A stretch of DNA of 64,000 nt from Arenibacter sp. F20364 (GTDB lineage: Bacteria > Bacteroidota > Bacteroidia > Flavobacteriales > Flavobacteriaceae), in the NCBI RefSeq assembly GCF_023015905.1, contig NZ_JALKBD010000005.1:186001-250000 (forward strand). Direction: 5' to 3'. Positions within the stretch are counted from its first letter, which is position 1. Each line of letters begins with the position of its first letter. Both the position numbers and the translations under genes were made by a program. Shown here piece by piece: positions 1-8,306 of the stretch. The notes under the pieces are model-generated. The model worked only from the letters and a program-made list of their open reading frames with translations. It was not told where the DNA came from and did no database searches.

Positions 1-283
1 TAATATAACTGGGCCTATTTCCTTTTTTTGTTGAGGCGTGAAGCGTAAACTGACTGATTACCAGGGCCTCTCCTTCCTGCTGAAATAGGGACAAATTCAT
101 AACGTCCTGAGCATCATTAAAAATCCTGAGGTTTACAATTTTATTGGAAAGCCACTTAATATCATCTTGGGTATCCGCATCCTCTATTCCTAAAAAAATA
201 AGTAGTCCGTTCGAAATTTTTGAAATTACTCTCCCATCCACCGTTACGCTCGCGGTGGTTACCCTTTGAATTGTTGCACGCAT
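1..283 (-). CDS. dtd: D-aminoacyl-tRNA deacylase Dtd, 3' part missing
   Basis: The minus-strand frame opens with MRATIQRVTTASVTVDGRV, the typical Dtd start. It continues with the conserved stretch ALVISQFTLHA before leaving the window at base 1, so about 94 codons are present of the usual ~150. The family removes D-amino acids wrongly attached to tRNA. The SQFTL motif belongs to the active-site region, but the C-terminal NxGPVT-type motif lies outside the window. The ATG at 281-283 overlaps the rsgA stop by one base (TAATG), so the two genes are translationally coupled and rsgA is upstream. The identification is firm; only the C-terminus cannot be judged. Confidence 0.93.
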   Translation of the reverse strand, partial: MRATIQRVTTASVTVDGRVISKISNGLLIFLGIEDADTQDDIKWLSNKIVNLRIFNDAQDVMNLSLFQQEGEALVISQFTLHASTKKGNRPSYI

Positions 284-1233
284 TATTTTTCTCCGTAAAT
301 ATCCACTCTATAATTCTCTTGTTCCCCGCTCAACATTTGAACATAACTTTTGTACCTGCTCCAAGCTACTTCATCATTGTCCAAAGCCTTCTTTACTGCA
401 CAATGCGGTTCATCCAAATGCAGGCAGTTATTAAACTTGCACTCACCTTTCAACTTAAAAAATTCAGGGAAATAATCCCCTATTTCCTCCTTCTCCATAT
501 CCACTATCCCAAACCCTTTTATTCCCGGCGTATCAATAATCCTAGCCCCGAATTCCAGATCGAACATTTCAGCGAAAGTAGTAGTGTGCTGCCCCTGCAT
601 ATGCTGTGAAGATATTTTTTTGGTCTTCAGGTCCAATTGAGGCTCTATGGCATTGACCAAAGTGGATTTTCCCACTCCGGAATGCCCAGAAAACATACTG
701 GTTTTCCCGATCATTAATTCCTTTACCTTATCCACATTTTTTCCAGTTTTGGCTGAAATTCCAATACAGGTATATCCAATCTCCCTGTAAAGGTTTGCGA
801 GATATTTTATCTCATCCAGTTCCTCTTCACTGTAAGTATCTATCTTATTAAAAAGTAAAATAGCAGGAATATGATAGGCTTCGGCAGTCACCAAAAACCG
901 ATCTATAAAACTTGTAAATGTGGGCGGATTATTTAAGGTTACTATCAAGAAAACCTGATCCAAATTGGCCGCAATGATATGGGTTTGTTTGGATAGGTTA
1001 ACCGACTTTCTAATAATATAATTCTTCCTATCCTTAATTTCAGTAATTATACCTTGGGAATTTTCCTCAGTCCCATCCACCTCAAATACCACCACGTCAC
1101 CAACCGAGATAGGATTGGTACTTTTTATTCCCTTAAGCCGAAATTTTCCCTTTATCCGGCATTCATAGAAAGCCCCTTCCGCAGTTCTTACGGTATACCA
1201 ACTTCCAGTAGATTTATATACGGTTCCTTCCAT
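283..1233 (-). CDS. rsgA: Ribosome small subunit-dependent GTPase A
   Basis: RsgA is a circularly permuted GTPase that acts in late 30S subunit maturation. From the chosen start (MEGTVYKSTG, 316 residues) there is an OB-fold region (about 1-80), NKID at 129-132, the P-loop GHSGVGKST at 183-191, then DTPG. The permuted order (G4 before G1 and G3) is diagnostic. The C-terminus carries the Cys/His zinc-binding segment (CKFNNCLHLDEPHC). An in-frame start 12 codons upstream (1269) exists, but the extra residues do not resemble the family. dtd follows with a one-base overlap. The gene upstream is divergent, so the promoter must lie in 1234-1339. Confidence 0.95.
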   Translation of the reverse strand: MEGTVYKSTGSWYTVRTAEGAFYECRIKGKFRLKGIKSTNPISVGDVVVFEVDGTEENSQGIITEIKDRKNYIIRKSVNLSKQTHIIAANLDQVFLIVTLNNPPTFTSFIDRFLVTAEAYHIPAILLFNKIDTYSEEELDEIKYLANLYREIGYTCIGISAKTGKNVDKVKELMIGKTSMFSGHSGVGKSTLVNAIEPQLDLKTKKISSQHMQGQHTTTFAEMFDLEFGARIIDTPGIKGFGIVDMEKEEIGDYFPEFFKLKGECKFNNCLHLDEPHCAVKKALDNDEVAWSRYKSYVQMLSGEQENYRVDIYGEK

Positions 1234-1339
1234 TAAAGAGTTCTGACAGATTTTTTTACAAAGAAACAACTTTAGTTTTATACTAGCTTTTAAAACTAAT
1301 CGTTGTTAACCAAACATTAATTTAGAAAAAACACGAAAA

Positions 1340-1780
1340 ATGAAAAATATTATGCTTTTTGCCTGCTTAATGATTGCTGCCGTTACAGACGTGAATGCGC
1401 AACAATTTAAAGTAATCACCAGTGTTGAATCCATAGTTCCCAGTGGCTTGGGAAGATCTCGGATCATTAGCGCAACAGAGGATAGGGATCACAAAGAATT
1501 CACTAGCGAACAAACGGATGAGGATAATTCAAGAAATAAATCCAAACGAGGTGATATACGGGTAAAGAATTTTGAAGAAACCAAACTTTTAAATTTTTAC
1601 AATATTGGAGGTATCAGATTCCAAAATATTGCTGCCAATGACGCTTTGATATCATCCAAAATTAATGACATGGTGGCCGACGGATGGGAATTGGCCTTTG
1701 TTACGAGCGCCGTTGAAAGTGATAGCGGAAAAGATGATGGGCAGGGAATTTTTATTACCCGATACATATTTAAGAAGTAA
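1340..1780 (+). CDS. Small secreted protein of unknown function
   Basis: This 146-residue protein has an N-terminal signal peptide (hydrophobic MLFACLMIAAV, likely cleavage after VNA). The middle is charged and low in hydrophobicity (about residues 45-75, many D, E, K, R). A compact C-terminal part contains INDMVADGWELAFVTSAV followed by IFITRYIFKK. The DGWEL motif plus a final beta-strand is reminiscent of DUF4177-like small domains, but I do not recognise the family. It is divergent from rsgA and followed by a strong hairpin, so it is probably a single-gene transcript. The product is expected in the periplasm or outside the cell. No function is proposed. Confidence 0.75.
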   Translation: MKNIMLFACLMIAAVTDVNAQQFKVITSVESIVPSGLGRSRIISATEDRDHKEFTSEQTDEDNSRNKSKRGDIRVKNFEETKLLNFYNIGGIRFQNIAANDALISSKINDMVADGWELAFVTSAVESDSGKDDGQGIFITRYIFKK

Positions 1781-1800
1781 ACTTTTCCAATAAGAAATAG

Positions 1801-1828
1801 TAAACCCGGTCCAACAAACCGGGTTTTA
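1801..1828. terminator. Bidirectional intrinsic terminator
   Basis: An 8-bp perfect stem AAACCCGG/CCGGGTTT (1802-1809 and 1819-1826) with a short loop ends in T-rich sequence. It sits between two convergent genes and can serve both. Confidence 0.85.
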
Positions 1829-1898
1829 TATTTAAGATAATTTGTTTTCGTGACTCTATTATAATGCAAACCTGTTTCTTTGTACTATCTTAAAATTA

Positions 1899-2573
1899 CT
1901 AATCCATTATTTTTACCCTACCACCGGCAAACGTATTCTTATTTACCTCTTTCGGGTTCCCATAAACATACACATCCCCGCCAGCTTTAATATTAATATC
2001 TATTGCATCCGAAACAAACATTGCAGCCTCTCCTGCTGCCGTTATCTTAATACTGGCTTTCTCACTTAGTAACGGTTTCCCCTCAAAAACTCCTCCTGTA
2101 TTTAAGACGACCTCTTGATTTATAGTCTTGCCAGAGGCCTCCACTACACCACCTGTAACACAGCGCACGATAAGTTGGTGCACATCAAGTCCTACTTTTA
2201 TTTTGGCGCCTTCCTGAGTCTTTAATTCTATCTTTTCTTGGCTTAAGGTTTCGTTGACTGTAATTCTTGCGCCCTCATTCCCATCAATTAAGTCTATATT
2301 TTTATAATACACCTCCACAAAGGTGTTTTCGCCATGAAATTTTTTATTGAGTTCCATTTTTATCTTAAGAACCCCATTTTTATTTACAATTTGAATATCA
2401 TCCACGTTATCACCTTTAACCAAAACCTTATTCTCATTGGATTTAATTAAGTTGACCTCTATTAGATCATAGACCTTGACCTCATTAAAATCCCCTACGG
2501 ATTTATCCACTATCCTTTGTGAAAACCCCAGAAACGATAGACTTAGAAAACCAATTACCAAAACATTTTTCAT
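1899..2573 (-). CDS. GIN-domain (DUF2807) secreted protein
   Basis: The 224-residue protein starts with a clear signal peptide (MKNVLVIGFLSLSFLGFSQ). It continues as short repeated beta-strands typical of the head-GIN (DUF2807) right-handed helix fold: FNEVKVYDLIEVNLIKSNE, then VKGDNVDDIQIV, and the later ASGKTINQEVVLNTGG and ITAAGEAAMFVSDAIDINIKAGGDVYVYGNP. These domains are common in Bacteroidetes as secreted or cell-surface proteins; none of the family that I know has an enzymatic role. It is flanked by terminators on both sides (1801-1828 and 2796-2826), so it is likely transcribed alone. Confidence 0.85.
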   Translation of the reverse strand: MKNVLVIGFLSLSFLGFSQRIVDKSVGDFNEVKVYDLIEVNLIKSNENKVLVKGDNVDDIQIVNKNGVLKIKMELNKKFHGENTFVEVYYKNIDLIDGNEGARITVNETLSQEKIELKTQEGAKIKVGLDVHQLIVRCVTGGVVEASGKTINQEVVLNTGGVFEGKPLLSEKASIKITAAGEAAMFVSDAIDINIKAGGDVYVYGNPKEVNKNTFAGGRVKIMD

Positions 2574-2795
2574 TATCCTTATTTTTTTTATTACACTAAT
2601 CCATTAATATTTGGGGAAGCTTTACTCTATTAGATCCATTAATGTGGTAAAGATGGTACAAAAGTAGATTTGTTACACCAAATTATAAAAACAATTAACT
2701 TTAACAATTGACACTTGACCAATTTTAGCTGAAAATACAATTTTTAAAACCTGTGATACCACTATAACTATCGAGTAACAAACCAAAACATTGAA

Positions 2796-2826
2796 TCAAA
2801 AAAACCCGCATATAGCGGGTTTTTAA
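2796..2826. terminator. Intrinsic terminator of the aromatic operon
   Basis: An AAACCCGC/GCGGGTTT stem with loop ATATA is flanked by an A-run on the left (a T-run for the minus strand) and a T-run on the right. It follows the last gene of the Phe/Tyr operon by about 20 nt and works in both orientations. Confidence 0.88.
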
Positions 2827-2846
2827 CGGTATACCAATAAAATAGT

Positions 2847-3929
2847 CTATGCGTTGATTATCTTTTCTTGGTGATTAATGGATTCTTGGTGAATAGCCTT
2901 AAACATTCTTAAAACAAATTCTTCACTTAATCCCTTAGCCTCTCCTTCCAAAATCATGGCACCTAATATCTGATTCCATCTATTCGATTGTAAAACAGCA
3001 ACGTTTTTCTGCTTTTTCAAAGCACCAATACCATCGGATATTTTCATTCTCTTACCAAGCATATCGATTAACTGGCTATCAAGAACATCAATTTGTGCCC
3101 TTAGATTGCTAAGTTGACTATTATACTCTGCTTCGGTATCAGACTCTTTTCTAATCTTCAGATCTTTCATGATCTGGATCAATTTGGAAGGTGTTACCTG
3201 TTGTGCGGCATCACTCCATGCGTTATCCGGATCAAAATGGGTCTCTATCATTAGACCATCAAAATTAAGATCCAAGGCCGTTTGCGAAACGTCAAAAATC
3301 ATTTCCCTATTCCCAGTAATATGTGAAGGGTCATTAATTAAAGGTAAGTCAGGGAATTTATTTTGAAATTCAATTGCCAATTGCCATTCCGGGATGTTCC
3401 TATATTTAGTTTTTTCATAAGTAGAGAAACCTCTATGTATGGCGCCCAGATTTTTAATGTCGGCAGTATACAATCTTTCAATTCCACCAAGCCATAATGC
3501 TAGATCTGGATTTACTGGGTTCTTCACCAATACAATTTTATCCGTTCCCGCAAGGGCATCCGCAATTTCTTGCATAATAAACGGACTAACGGTTGATCGG
3601 GCACCGATCCACAATAAATCAATATCATGTTCCAAGGCCAACTTAACATGAGCGGCATTTGCTACCTCGGTACAAGTTTTCATACCGGTTTCCGACTTAA
3701 CTTTTTGCAACCACTTTAAACCTAAAGCCCCCACCCCTTCAAACATTCCAGGACGCGTTCTTGGTTTCCAGATTCCGGCACGATAGTAATTTACATCGGT
3801 ATCTTTTAACTCATTGGCAATTCGGAGAACTTGCTCCTCTGTTTCCGCACTACAAGGCCCGGCAATTACTAACGGATGGTCCAATTTCATATCGTCCAAC
3901 CATGTTCTCATTTGTTTTGAATTTTCCAT
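2847..3929 (-). CDS. Bifunctional DAHP synthase / chorismate mutase
   Basis: This 360-residue fusion has two parts. Residues ~1-260 are a short-type DAHP synthase (KDPG-aldolase-like TIM barrel): VIAGPCSAET, RAGIWKPRTRPGMFEG, LLWIGARSTVSPF, LVKNPVNPD, and NDPSHITGNREM with GLMIETHFDPDNAWSDAAQQ. Residues ~270-350 are an AroQ-type chorismate mutase helix bundle: LRAQIDVLDSQLIDMLGKRMKISDGIGALKK. It catalyses the first step of the shikimate pathway and the branch step from chorismate to prephenate. A C-terminal mutase is the usual Bacteroidetes arrangement and often gives prephenate feedback on the synthase (family knowledge). It is last in the operon, 9 bp after tyrA, so it probably shares control by the upstream attenuator. 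Confidence 0.93.
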   Translation of the reverse strand: MENSKQMRTWLDDMKLDHPLVIAGPCSAETEEQVLRIANELKDTDVNYYRAGIWKPRTRPGMFEGVGALGLKWLQKVKSETGMKTCTEVANAAHVKLALEHDIDLLWIGARSTVSPFIMQEIADALAGTDKIVLVKNPVNPDLALWLGGIERLYTADIKNLGAIHRGFSTYEKTKYRNIPEWQLAIEFQNKFPDLPLINDPSHITGNREMIFDVSQTALDLNFDGLMIETHFDPDNAWSDAAQQVTPSKLIQIMKDLKIRKESDTEAEYNSQLSNLRAQIDVLDSQLIDMLGKRMKISDGIGALKKQKNVAVLQSNRWNQILGAMILEGEAKGLSEEFVLRMFKAIHQESINHQEKIINA

Positions 3930-3938
3930 TTCTATACT

Positions 3939-4799
3939 CTATTTTTTGTTAAGTGGTATTCCGTTTAATATTTCCTTTATTTTATTTGTACTATTCATTT
4001 CCTTATAAATGCCTTCATAATCATCTGCGATCAACATAGCTTTGAACTCCTTCAAATTTTGAATATATTCTCCCAATGTTTCAACGACATTTTCCTTATT
4101 CTGTTTAAAAATCGGAGTCCACATGGCCGGTGAACTTTTTGCCAATCGTACGGTGCTTTCAAAACCACTTCCAGCCATGTCAAAAATATCACGTTCATTC
4201 CTTTCTTTCTCAATAACCGTCTTTCCCAACATAAAAGAACTTATATGTGACAAATGTGAAACGTAGGCAATATGCTTATCATGCGCCTCCGGATTCATAT
4301 AACGTATCCGCATACCCAATTGTTGAAAAAGTTCCAATGCTCTTTCCTGTAACTTAAAGGCCGTTTTTTCAATTTCGCAAATAATATTGGTCTTCCCTTT
4401 AAATAATCCTTCTATAGCGGCAGAAGGTCCTGAAAACTCGGTTCCGGCAATTGGGTGACAAGCCAGAAAATTTCTTCTTTTAGGATGATTATCCAAAACT
4501 TTGCAAATTTGGGATTTGGTAGATCCTGCGTCAATAACCACGGCATCATCATTAATGGCGTCCAATATTCTGGGCAGTTCCTGCACCATAACATCCACAG
4601 GAATACCCACTATTACAAATTCGGCCTTGTGCAATTGACTATAATCCGCCTTTTCATCGATCAAGGATAATGACATAGCCTCTTCCAGATGTCCTTCATT
4701 GGCATCTATGCCGTAAATTTTGGAATCCGGCCTATTGCGTTTAATATCCCTGGCCAGTGATCCACCAATTAATCCGATACCGATTACAAATACATTCAT
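3939..4799 (-). CDS. tyrA: Prephenate dehydrogenase
   Basis: TyrA oxidatively decarboxylates prephenate to 4-hydroxyphenylpyruvate for tyrosine synthesis. The 286-residue protein has the N-terminal NAD(P) Rossmann motif GIGLIGGSLA (about residues 7-16) and DAGSTKSQI. The helical prephenate domain shows CHPIAGTEFSGP, HIAYVSHLSHISSFML and GSGFESTVRLA. It lies between the aminotransferase and the DAHP synthase-mutase, all on the minus strand. The 148-bp gap ahead of it (4800-4947) is AT-rich and shows no convincing promoter or terminator. No ACT domain is visible, so any feedback must act elsewhere. Confidence 0.93.
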   Translation of the reverse strand: MNVFVIGIGLIGGSLARDIKRNRPDSKIYGIDANEGHLEEAMSLSLIDEKADYSQLHKAEFVIVGIPVDVMVQELPRILDAINDDAVVIDAGSTKSQICKVLDNHPKRRNFLACHPIAGTEFSGPSAAIEGLFKGKTNIICEIEKTAFKLQERALELFQQLGMRIRYMNPEAHDKHIAYVSHLSHISSFMLGKTVIEKERNERDIFDMAGSGFESTVRLAKSSPAMWTPIFKQNKENVVETLGEYIQNLKEFKAMLIADDYEGIYKEMNSTNKIKEILNGIPLNKK

Positions 4800-4947
4800 A
4801 CTATCTTATCATTAGTTCCAAAATGGTAGAACACCTACAATAATCCCACTATAAATTGGGAATTTCAATTATTATCGATTAACTATAAAAAGACCTCGAC
4901 CGCATACCCATATTTGGAAACAAATTGATCTTCATTTATATTATTTT

Positions 4948-6090
4948 TCAAAACCTATTAATCGCTTCTTCAATCTTATCTGCCGTAACACATAAGGAGA
5001 AACGAATATACCCCTCTCCGTTTGAACCAAAAATTGTTCCGGGAGTAATAAAAATGTTCTTGTTATAGAGCACCTCGTCAATGAACTTTTCAGAAGAAGA
5101 AACTCCAGCAGGCAATTTGGCCCAAACGAACATCCCTACGGAATTTTTATCATAGGAACATTTTAGCTTGTCAGCAAGGACATACATCAGTTCCCGGCGT
5201 TTATTATAGACTTCGTTTAACTCATTAAACCATGATTCATTACTGTTCAACGCAGCTATAGCCCCTTTTTGAATGCCATAGAACATACCCGAATCCATAT
5301 TGCTTTTCACCTTTAGGACAGCATTGATATGTTCACTGTTCCCCAAAACCATCCCAACTCGCCAACCTGCCATATTAAAAGTCTTACTAAGGGAATTCAA
5401 TTCCAAGGCCACATCCTTGGCTCCATCTATCTCCAAGATACTTATGGGATTTTGGTTTAGAACAAAACTATATGGATTGTCGTTTACCAATAAAATGTCA
5501 TTTTCCTTAGCGAATGCCACAAGCTCTGTTAATTGCTCTCTATTAGCCGTAGCCCCTGTTGGCATATGAGGATAACTGGTCCACATCAATTTAACCTTTT
5601 CAAGGTCTTGCTTTTTTAATTCTTCCAAATCAGGAAACCAACCCTTGACACTTGTTAAATCATAATACTGCGGCTTTGCACCTACCAAATTGGTTACCGA
5701 TGTGTATGTAGGGTAACCGGGATTGGGAATCAACACCCCGTCTCCTGGGTTTAAAAAGGCTAGACTAATATGCATAATCCCCTCTTTAGACCCCATTAAT
5801 GGAAGTACTTCAGCTTGTGAGTCTACAACTACACCAAATTTATTCTTATAAAAAGATGCAAATGACTCCCTTAGCTCTGGTAAGCCCTGATAGCTCTGAT
5901 ATTGATGCGCCCCTTCATGGCTCAAAGCCTCTTTTATCGCATTTTGCACGGCATGGGATGGCTCCAAATCAGGACTACCGATACCCATATTTATCACAGG
6001 TCTTCCCTCTGCCATTAACCCCCGTACTTCCCTAAGTTTCTTAGAAAAGTAGTACTCTTCAACCGAATTTAATCTACTTGCAGCAATCAT
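4948..6090 (-). CDS. PLP-dependent aminotransferase of the aromatic operon
   Basis: This is a fold-type I class I/II aminotransferase of 380 residues. Motifs include NMGIGSPDLEPS, HQYQSYQGLPELRESFASFY, PNPGYPTYTS, NDNPYSF (PLP ring region, Asp204) and SLSKTFNMAGWRVG with the PLP lysine at about 236. The usual NNPTGA segment reads HMPTGA. Context inside a Phe/Tyr operon suggests it transaminates phenylpyruvate and 4-hydroxyphenylpyruvate. Sequence alone would also allow an LL-diaminopimelate or other amino acid substrate. It overlaps pheA by 4 bp (start inside the pheA end), a sign of coupled translation. Confidence 0.85.
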   Translation of the reverse strand: MIAASRLNSVEEYYFSKKLREVRGLMAEGRPVINMGIGSPDLEPSHAVQNAIKEALSHEGAHQYQSYQGLPELRESFASFYKNKFGVVVDSQAEVLPLMGSKEGIMHISLAFLNPGDGVLIPNPGYPTYTSVTNLVGAKPQYYDLTSVKGWFPDLEELKKQDLEKVKLMWTSYPHMPTGATANREQLTELVAFAKENDILLVNDNPYSFVLNQNPISILEIDGAKDVALELNSLSKTFNMAGWRVGMVLGNSEHINAVLKVKSNMDSGMFYGIQKGAIAALNSNESWFNELNEVYNKRRELMYVLADKLKCSYDKNSVGMFVWAKLPAGVSSSEKFIDEVLYNKNIFITPGTIFGSNGEGYIRFSLCVTADKIEEAINRF

Positions 6091-6917
6091 AATATTCTGG
6101 CATTTTTATATTCTCCCAATACTTTAAATTCTTCCGCCATAATTTCCAATAAGGCTTTTGCTTTTTCAAAATTTTCATACTTATCAAAGGTCACATCCAC
6201 AAAAAAGGAATACTTCCATGGCATCTCTATTACCGGCAAGGATTGTATCTTGGTAAGGTTCAGCCTACAATCGCTCATCACATTCAATATAGCAGCAAGA
6301 CTTCCGCGTTTATGATCCGTGATAAACCGTACCGAAGCCTTGTTAATTTCCTTTTCGGGCAGCGCTTTGTTTTTAGTTTTTACTATGATAAACCTAGTAG
6401 AATTATCCTTGATAGTCTGTATTTCCGAATGAATAATCTCCAAGTCGTACAACTCGGCAGCCACTTTTGGCGCAATAGCCGCTATTCCCATCAGCTGATT
6501 TTCCTGAATATTTTTGGCCGTCTCGGCAGTATCCACATCTTCAACGAGTTTGATGTGTTTATAATGCTTAAAGAATTCATTACACTGCAACAAGGCCATT
6601 GGATGGGAACGTACCTCCTTTATCTCATCTATTGTCTGCCCTTTCAGAGCCATTAGATTGTGATGAATACTTAAGTACTTCTCCCCAATAATATGAAGGT
6701 TTTTATGGAACACCAATGCATAATTTGGTATAATGGACCCCGCAATGGAATTCTCAATAGCCATAACCCCTTTGTCTGCAGTCTTGTTGGTTAAATGATC
6801 TACCAAAATATCGAAAGATGAACATTCAACGAATGTAACGTCATCTCCAAAATAGTCCTTTGCCACCTGATGGTGGTTAGAACCTTTGATACCTTGTATT
6901 GCTATTCTTAATTTCAC
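6087..6917 (-). CDS. pheA: Prephenate dehydratase
   Basis: PheA converts prephenate to phenylpyruvate, the committed step to phenylalanine. The 276-residue protein starts with IAIQGIKGSNHHQVAKDYF and has MAIENSIAGSI. It also carries the catalytic-region TRF motif (NSTRFIIV, about residues 168-175) and a C-terminal ACT domain (about 193-276; KRGSLAAILNVMSDCRLNLTKIQSLP) that normally binds Phe for feedback inhibition. It is the first gene of the operon. A terminator hairpin ends 79 nt upstream of the ATG and a Phe-rich leader ORF lies before that, so expression is probably set by attenuation as well as allosterically. Confidence 0.94.
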   Translation of the reverse strand: MKLRIAIQGIKGSNHHQVAKDYFGDDVTFVECSSFDILVDHLTNKTADKGVMAIENSIAGSIIPNYALVFHKNLHIIGEKYLSIHHNLMALKGQTIDEIKEVRSHPMALLQCNEFFKHYKHIKLVEDVDTAETAKNIQENQLMGIAAIAPKVAAELYDLEIIHSEIQTIKDNSTRFIIVKTKNKALPEKEINKASVRFITDHKRGSLAAILNVMSDCRLNLTKIQSLPVIEMPWKYSFFVDVTFDKYENFEKAKALLEIMAEEFKVLGEYKNARIL

Positions 6918-6995
6918 CCTTTTTTAAATTGCCCTCCGGCCTGATTATGATTTACCGCTAAACTCCTTTTACCCCTCTTTTCGAAAGTTTTATCC

Positions 6996-7027
6996 AAAAA
7001 AAAAGCCCTGGTTTTCACAGGACTTTT
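6996..7027 (-). terminator. Attenuator terminator upstream of pheA
   Basis: Read on the minus strand, stem AGTCCTG (7024-7018), loop TGAAAAC and stem CAGGGCT (7010-7004) form 7 bp with one G-U pair, flanked by AA/TT pairs. A run of nine T follows. It lies between the leader peptide stop codon (7052) and the pheA start (6917), where a premature terminator would be expected. Confidence 0.85.
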
Positions 7028-7106
7028 ATCTATATATATCTTAAAAATATGCTAGAACAGTCCCTTACCTCCCTTAAAAAAGAAGTAAAAATAAAAACCG
7101 TTCCAG
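7004..7106 (-). promoter_or_regulatory. Alternative stems of a transcription attenuator
   Basis: Four pairing segments can be read on the minus strand. Segment 1 (7106-7093, CTGGAACGGTTTTT, inside leader codons 6-11) pairs with segment 2 (7065-7052, AGGGACTGTTCTAG, the leader end). All 14 positions match, nine Watson-Crick and five G-U. Segment 2 can instead pair with segment 3: GGGACT with AGTCCT (7024-7019), six pairs, plus two more after a mismatch. Segment 3 pairs with segment 4 (7010-7004) to form the terminator. A ribosome stalled at the Phe/Tyr codons would cover segment 1, free segment 2 and block the terminator. The pairings are visible; the switching behaviour is inferred. Confidence 0.75.
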
Positions 7107-7123
7107 AAATATTGCTTTGTCAT
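7052..7123 (-). CDS. Phe/Tyr-rich leader peptide of the aromatic operon
   Basis: This 24-codon ORF (23 residues plus TAG) starts with ATG at 7123 on the minus strand. Residues 4-19 read QYFWNGFYFYFFFKGG. Seven of 23 residues are Phe, three Tyr and one Trp, clustered at residues 5-16. This is the composition expected of a regulatory leader whose translation rate senses charged tRNA-Phe (and tRNA-Tyr). It lies 25 nt upstream of the terminator stem-loop and about 130 nt upstream of pheA, which makes Phe. Such peptides have no function after translation. The call rests on composition, position and RNA pairing. A purine-rich GGAG lies 14 nt before the ATG. Confidence 0.8.
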   Translation of the reverse strand: MTKQYFWNGFYFYFFFKGGKGLF

Positions 7124-7364
7124 TTTTCTTATAAAACTCCGGCTAAAGTAATAATTATATTTATAAATCGGTATGGATGACCCAATTTTTATATTTTATT
7201 TACAATATCCCCTTAAAAAATATGAATTAACCGCCCTATGGGATTAAATTTTGCGAATTGCGAAGAACCAATCCAAATGTCTCATTTACAAAACCTACAA
7301 CTCACTATTGACGATCAATATTTTATCCAAATGATAATTAAATCCAGGTTTCACCAATTTACAT

Positions 7365-7372
7365 TATTTTTG
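7365..7372 (+). promoter_or_regulatory. Possible -7 element for gldA
   Basis: TATTTTTG matches the Bacteroidetes -7 consensus TAnnTTTG and ends 15 nt before the chosen gldA ATG. No clear TTG is seen at the -33 position, so the assignment is tentative. Confidence 0.4.
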
Positions 7373-7387
7373 ATAAAAAAGTATCGC

Positions 7388-8281
7388 ATGTCCATCATAG
7401 CAAAAGACATTACCAAATCCTTTGGAAAACAAAAAGCAGTGAACCAGATCTCCTTTACTATCGACAAAGGGGAAATAGTAGGCTTTTTGGGCCCCAATGG
7501 GGCAGGTAAATCCACTATGATGAAAATATTGACCACCTATCACACCCCAGATCAAGGCCAAGCGGAGGTCAATTCATTTGATGTTCAAAAGGAGAAGAAA
7601 AATGTTCAAAGGAGCATTGGCTATTTGCCCGAGCACAATCCTTTGTATTTGGACATGTATGTAAAGGAATATCTTGGGTTTAACGCAGATGTTTACAAAG
7701 TAGACAAAAGTAGGGTCGACGCAGTAATTGAACAGACCGGTCTAAGTCCGGAGGCGAACAAAAAGATAGGGCAACTATCCAAAGGGTATCGACAAAGAGT
7801 GGGATTGGCCGCTGCACTACTACACGATCCAGAGGTTTTGATCCTGGACGAGCCTACCACTGGCCTTGATCCCAATCAACTTTTGGAAATTAGAAAGTTG
7901 ATACGGGAAATAGGAAAAGAAAAGACCATTCTACTGTCCACACACATCATGAAAGAGGTAGAGGCTGTCTGCGACAGGGTATTGATCATCAATAAGGGAA
8001 CCCTTGTGGCAGATAAAAAACTATCTGAATTACGTGATGGACAAGATCAGGTTTTAGTGGTTGAGTTCGATTATAGGGTGGAAGAAGCCTTTCTTAAGAA
8101 ATTGCCCAATGTAAGTGTGGTTAAAAATATTGGTGGCTTTGTTTATGAGATTACCTTTAACACAACTAATGATATGCGACCTGTTGTATTCGACTTCGCT
8201 CATGACAACCAATTAAAAACCCTGCAATTGAGTAGGAAAAACAAGAATCTTGAGAGTTTATTTACAGAATTGACCCTTTAA
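7388..8281 (+). CDS. gldA: Gliding motility ABC transporter ATPase GldA
   Basis: This is an ABC ATPase of 297 residues from the ATG at 7388 (MSIIAKDITKSFGKQ), the usual GldA length. The reading frame is open 50 codons further upstream, but those residues are not family-like and would cover a candidate promoter. Walker A GPNGAGKST, Q-loop region SIGYLPEHNPLY, signature LSKGYRQRVGLAAALL, Walker B VLILDEPTTGLDP and switch STHIMKEVE are all present, and a ~90-residue C-terminal extension follows. GldA works with the membrane proteins GldF and GldG in Bacteroidetes that glide or secrete by T9SS; neither partner is in the window. Without them a general ABC-2 exporter ATPase remains possible. Confidence 0.85.
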   Translation: MSIIAKDITKSFGKQKAVNQISFTIDKGEIVGFLGPNGAGKSTMMKILTTYHTPDQGQAEVNSFDVQKEKKNVQRSIGYLPEHNPLYLDMYVKEYLGFNADVYKVDKSRVDAVIEQTGLSPEANKKIGQLSKGYRQRVGLAAALLHDPEVLILDEPTTGLDPNQLLEIRKLIREIGKEKTILLSTHIMKEVEAVCDRVLIINKGTLVADKKLSELRDGQDQVLVVEFDYRVEEAFLKKLPNVSVVKNIGGFVYEITFNTTNDMRPVVFDFAHDNQLKTLQLSRKNKNLESLFTELTL

Positions 8282-8306
8282 AATAATTTAAAGGACAGAA
8301 CAAATC

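Noticed and set aside
4800-4947. Second attenuator or promoter before tyrA
   Set aside because: The gap shows only a weak 5-bp TCCCA/TGGGA hairpin without T-run and no Phe/Tyr-rich small frame.
7238-7387. N-terminal 50-residue extension of GldA
   Set aside because: Residues do not resemble the family, GldA length fits the later ATG, and a -7 box lies inside the extension.
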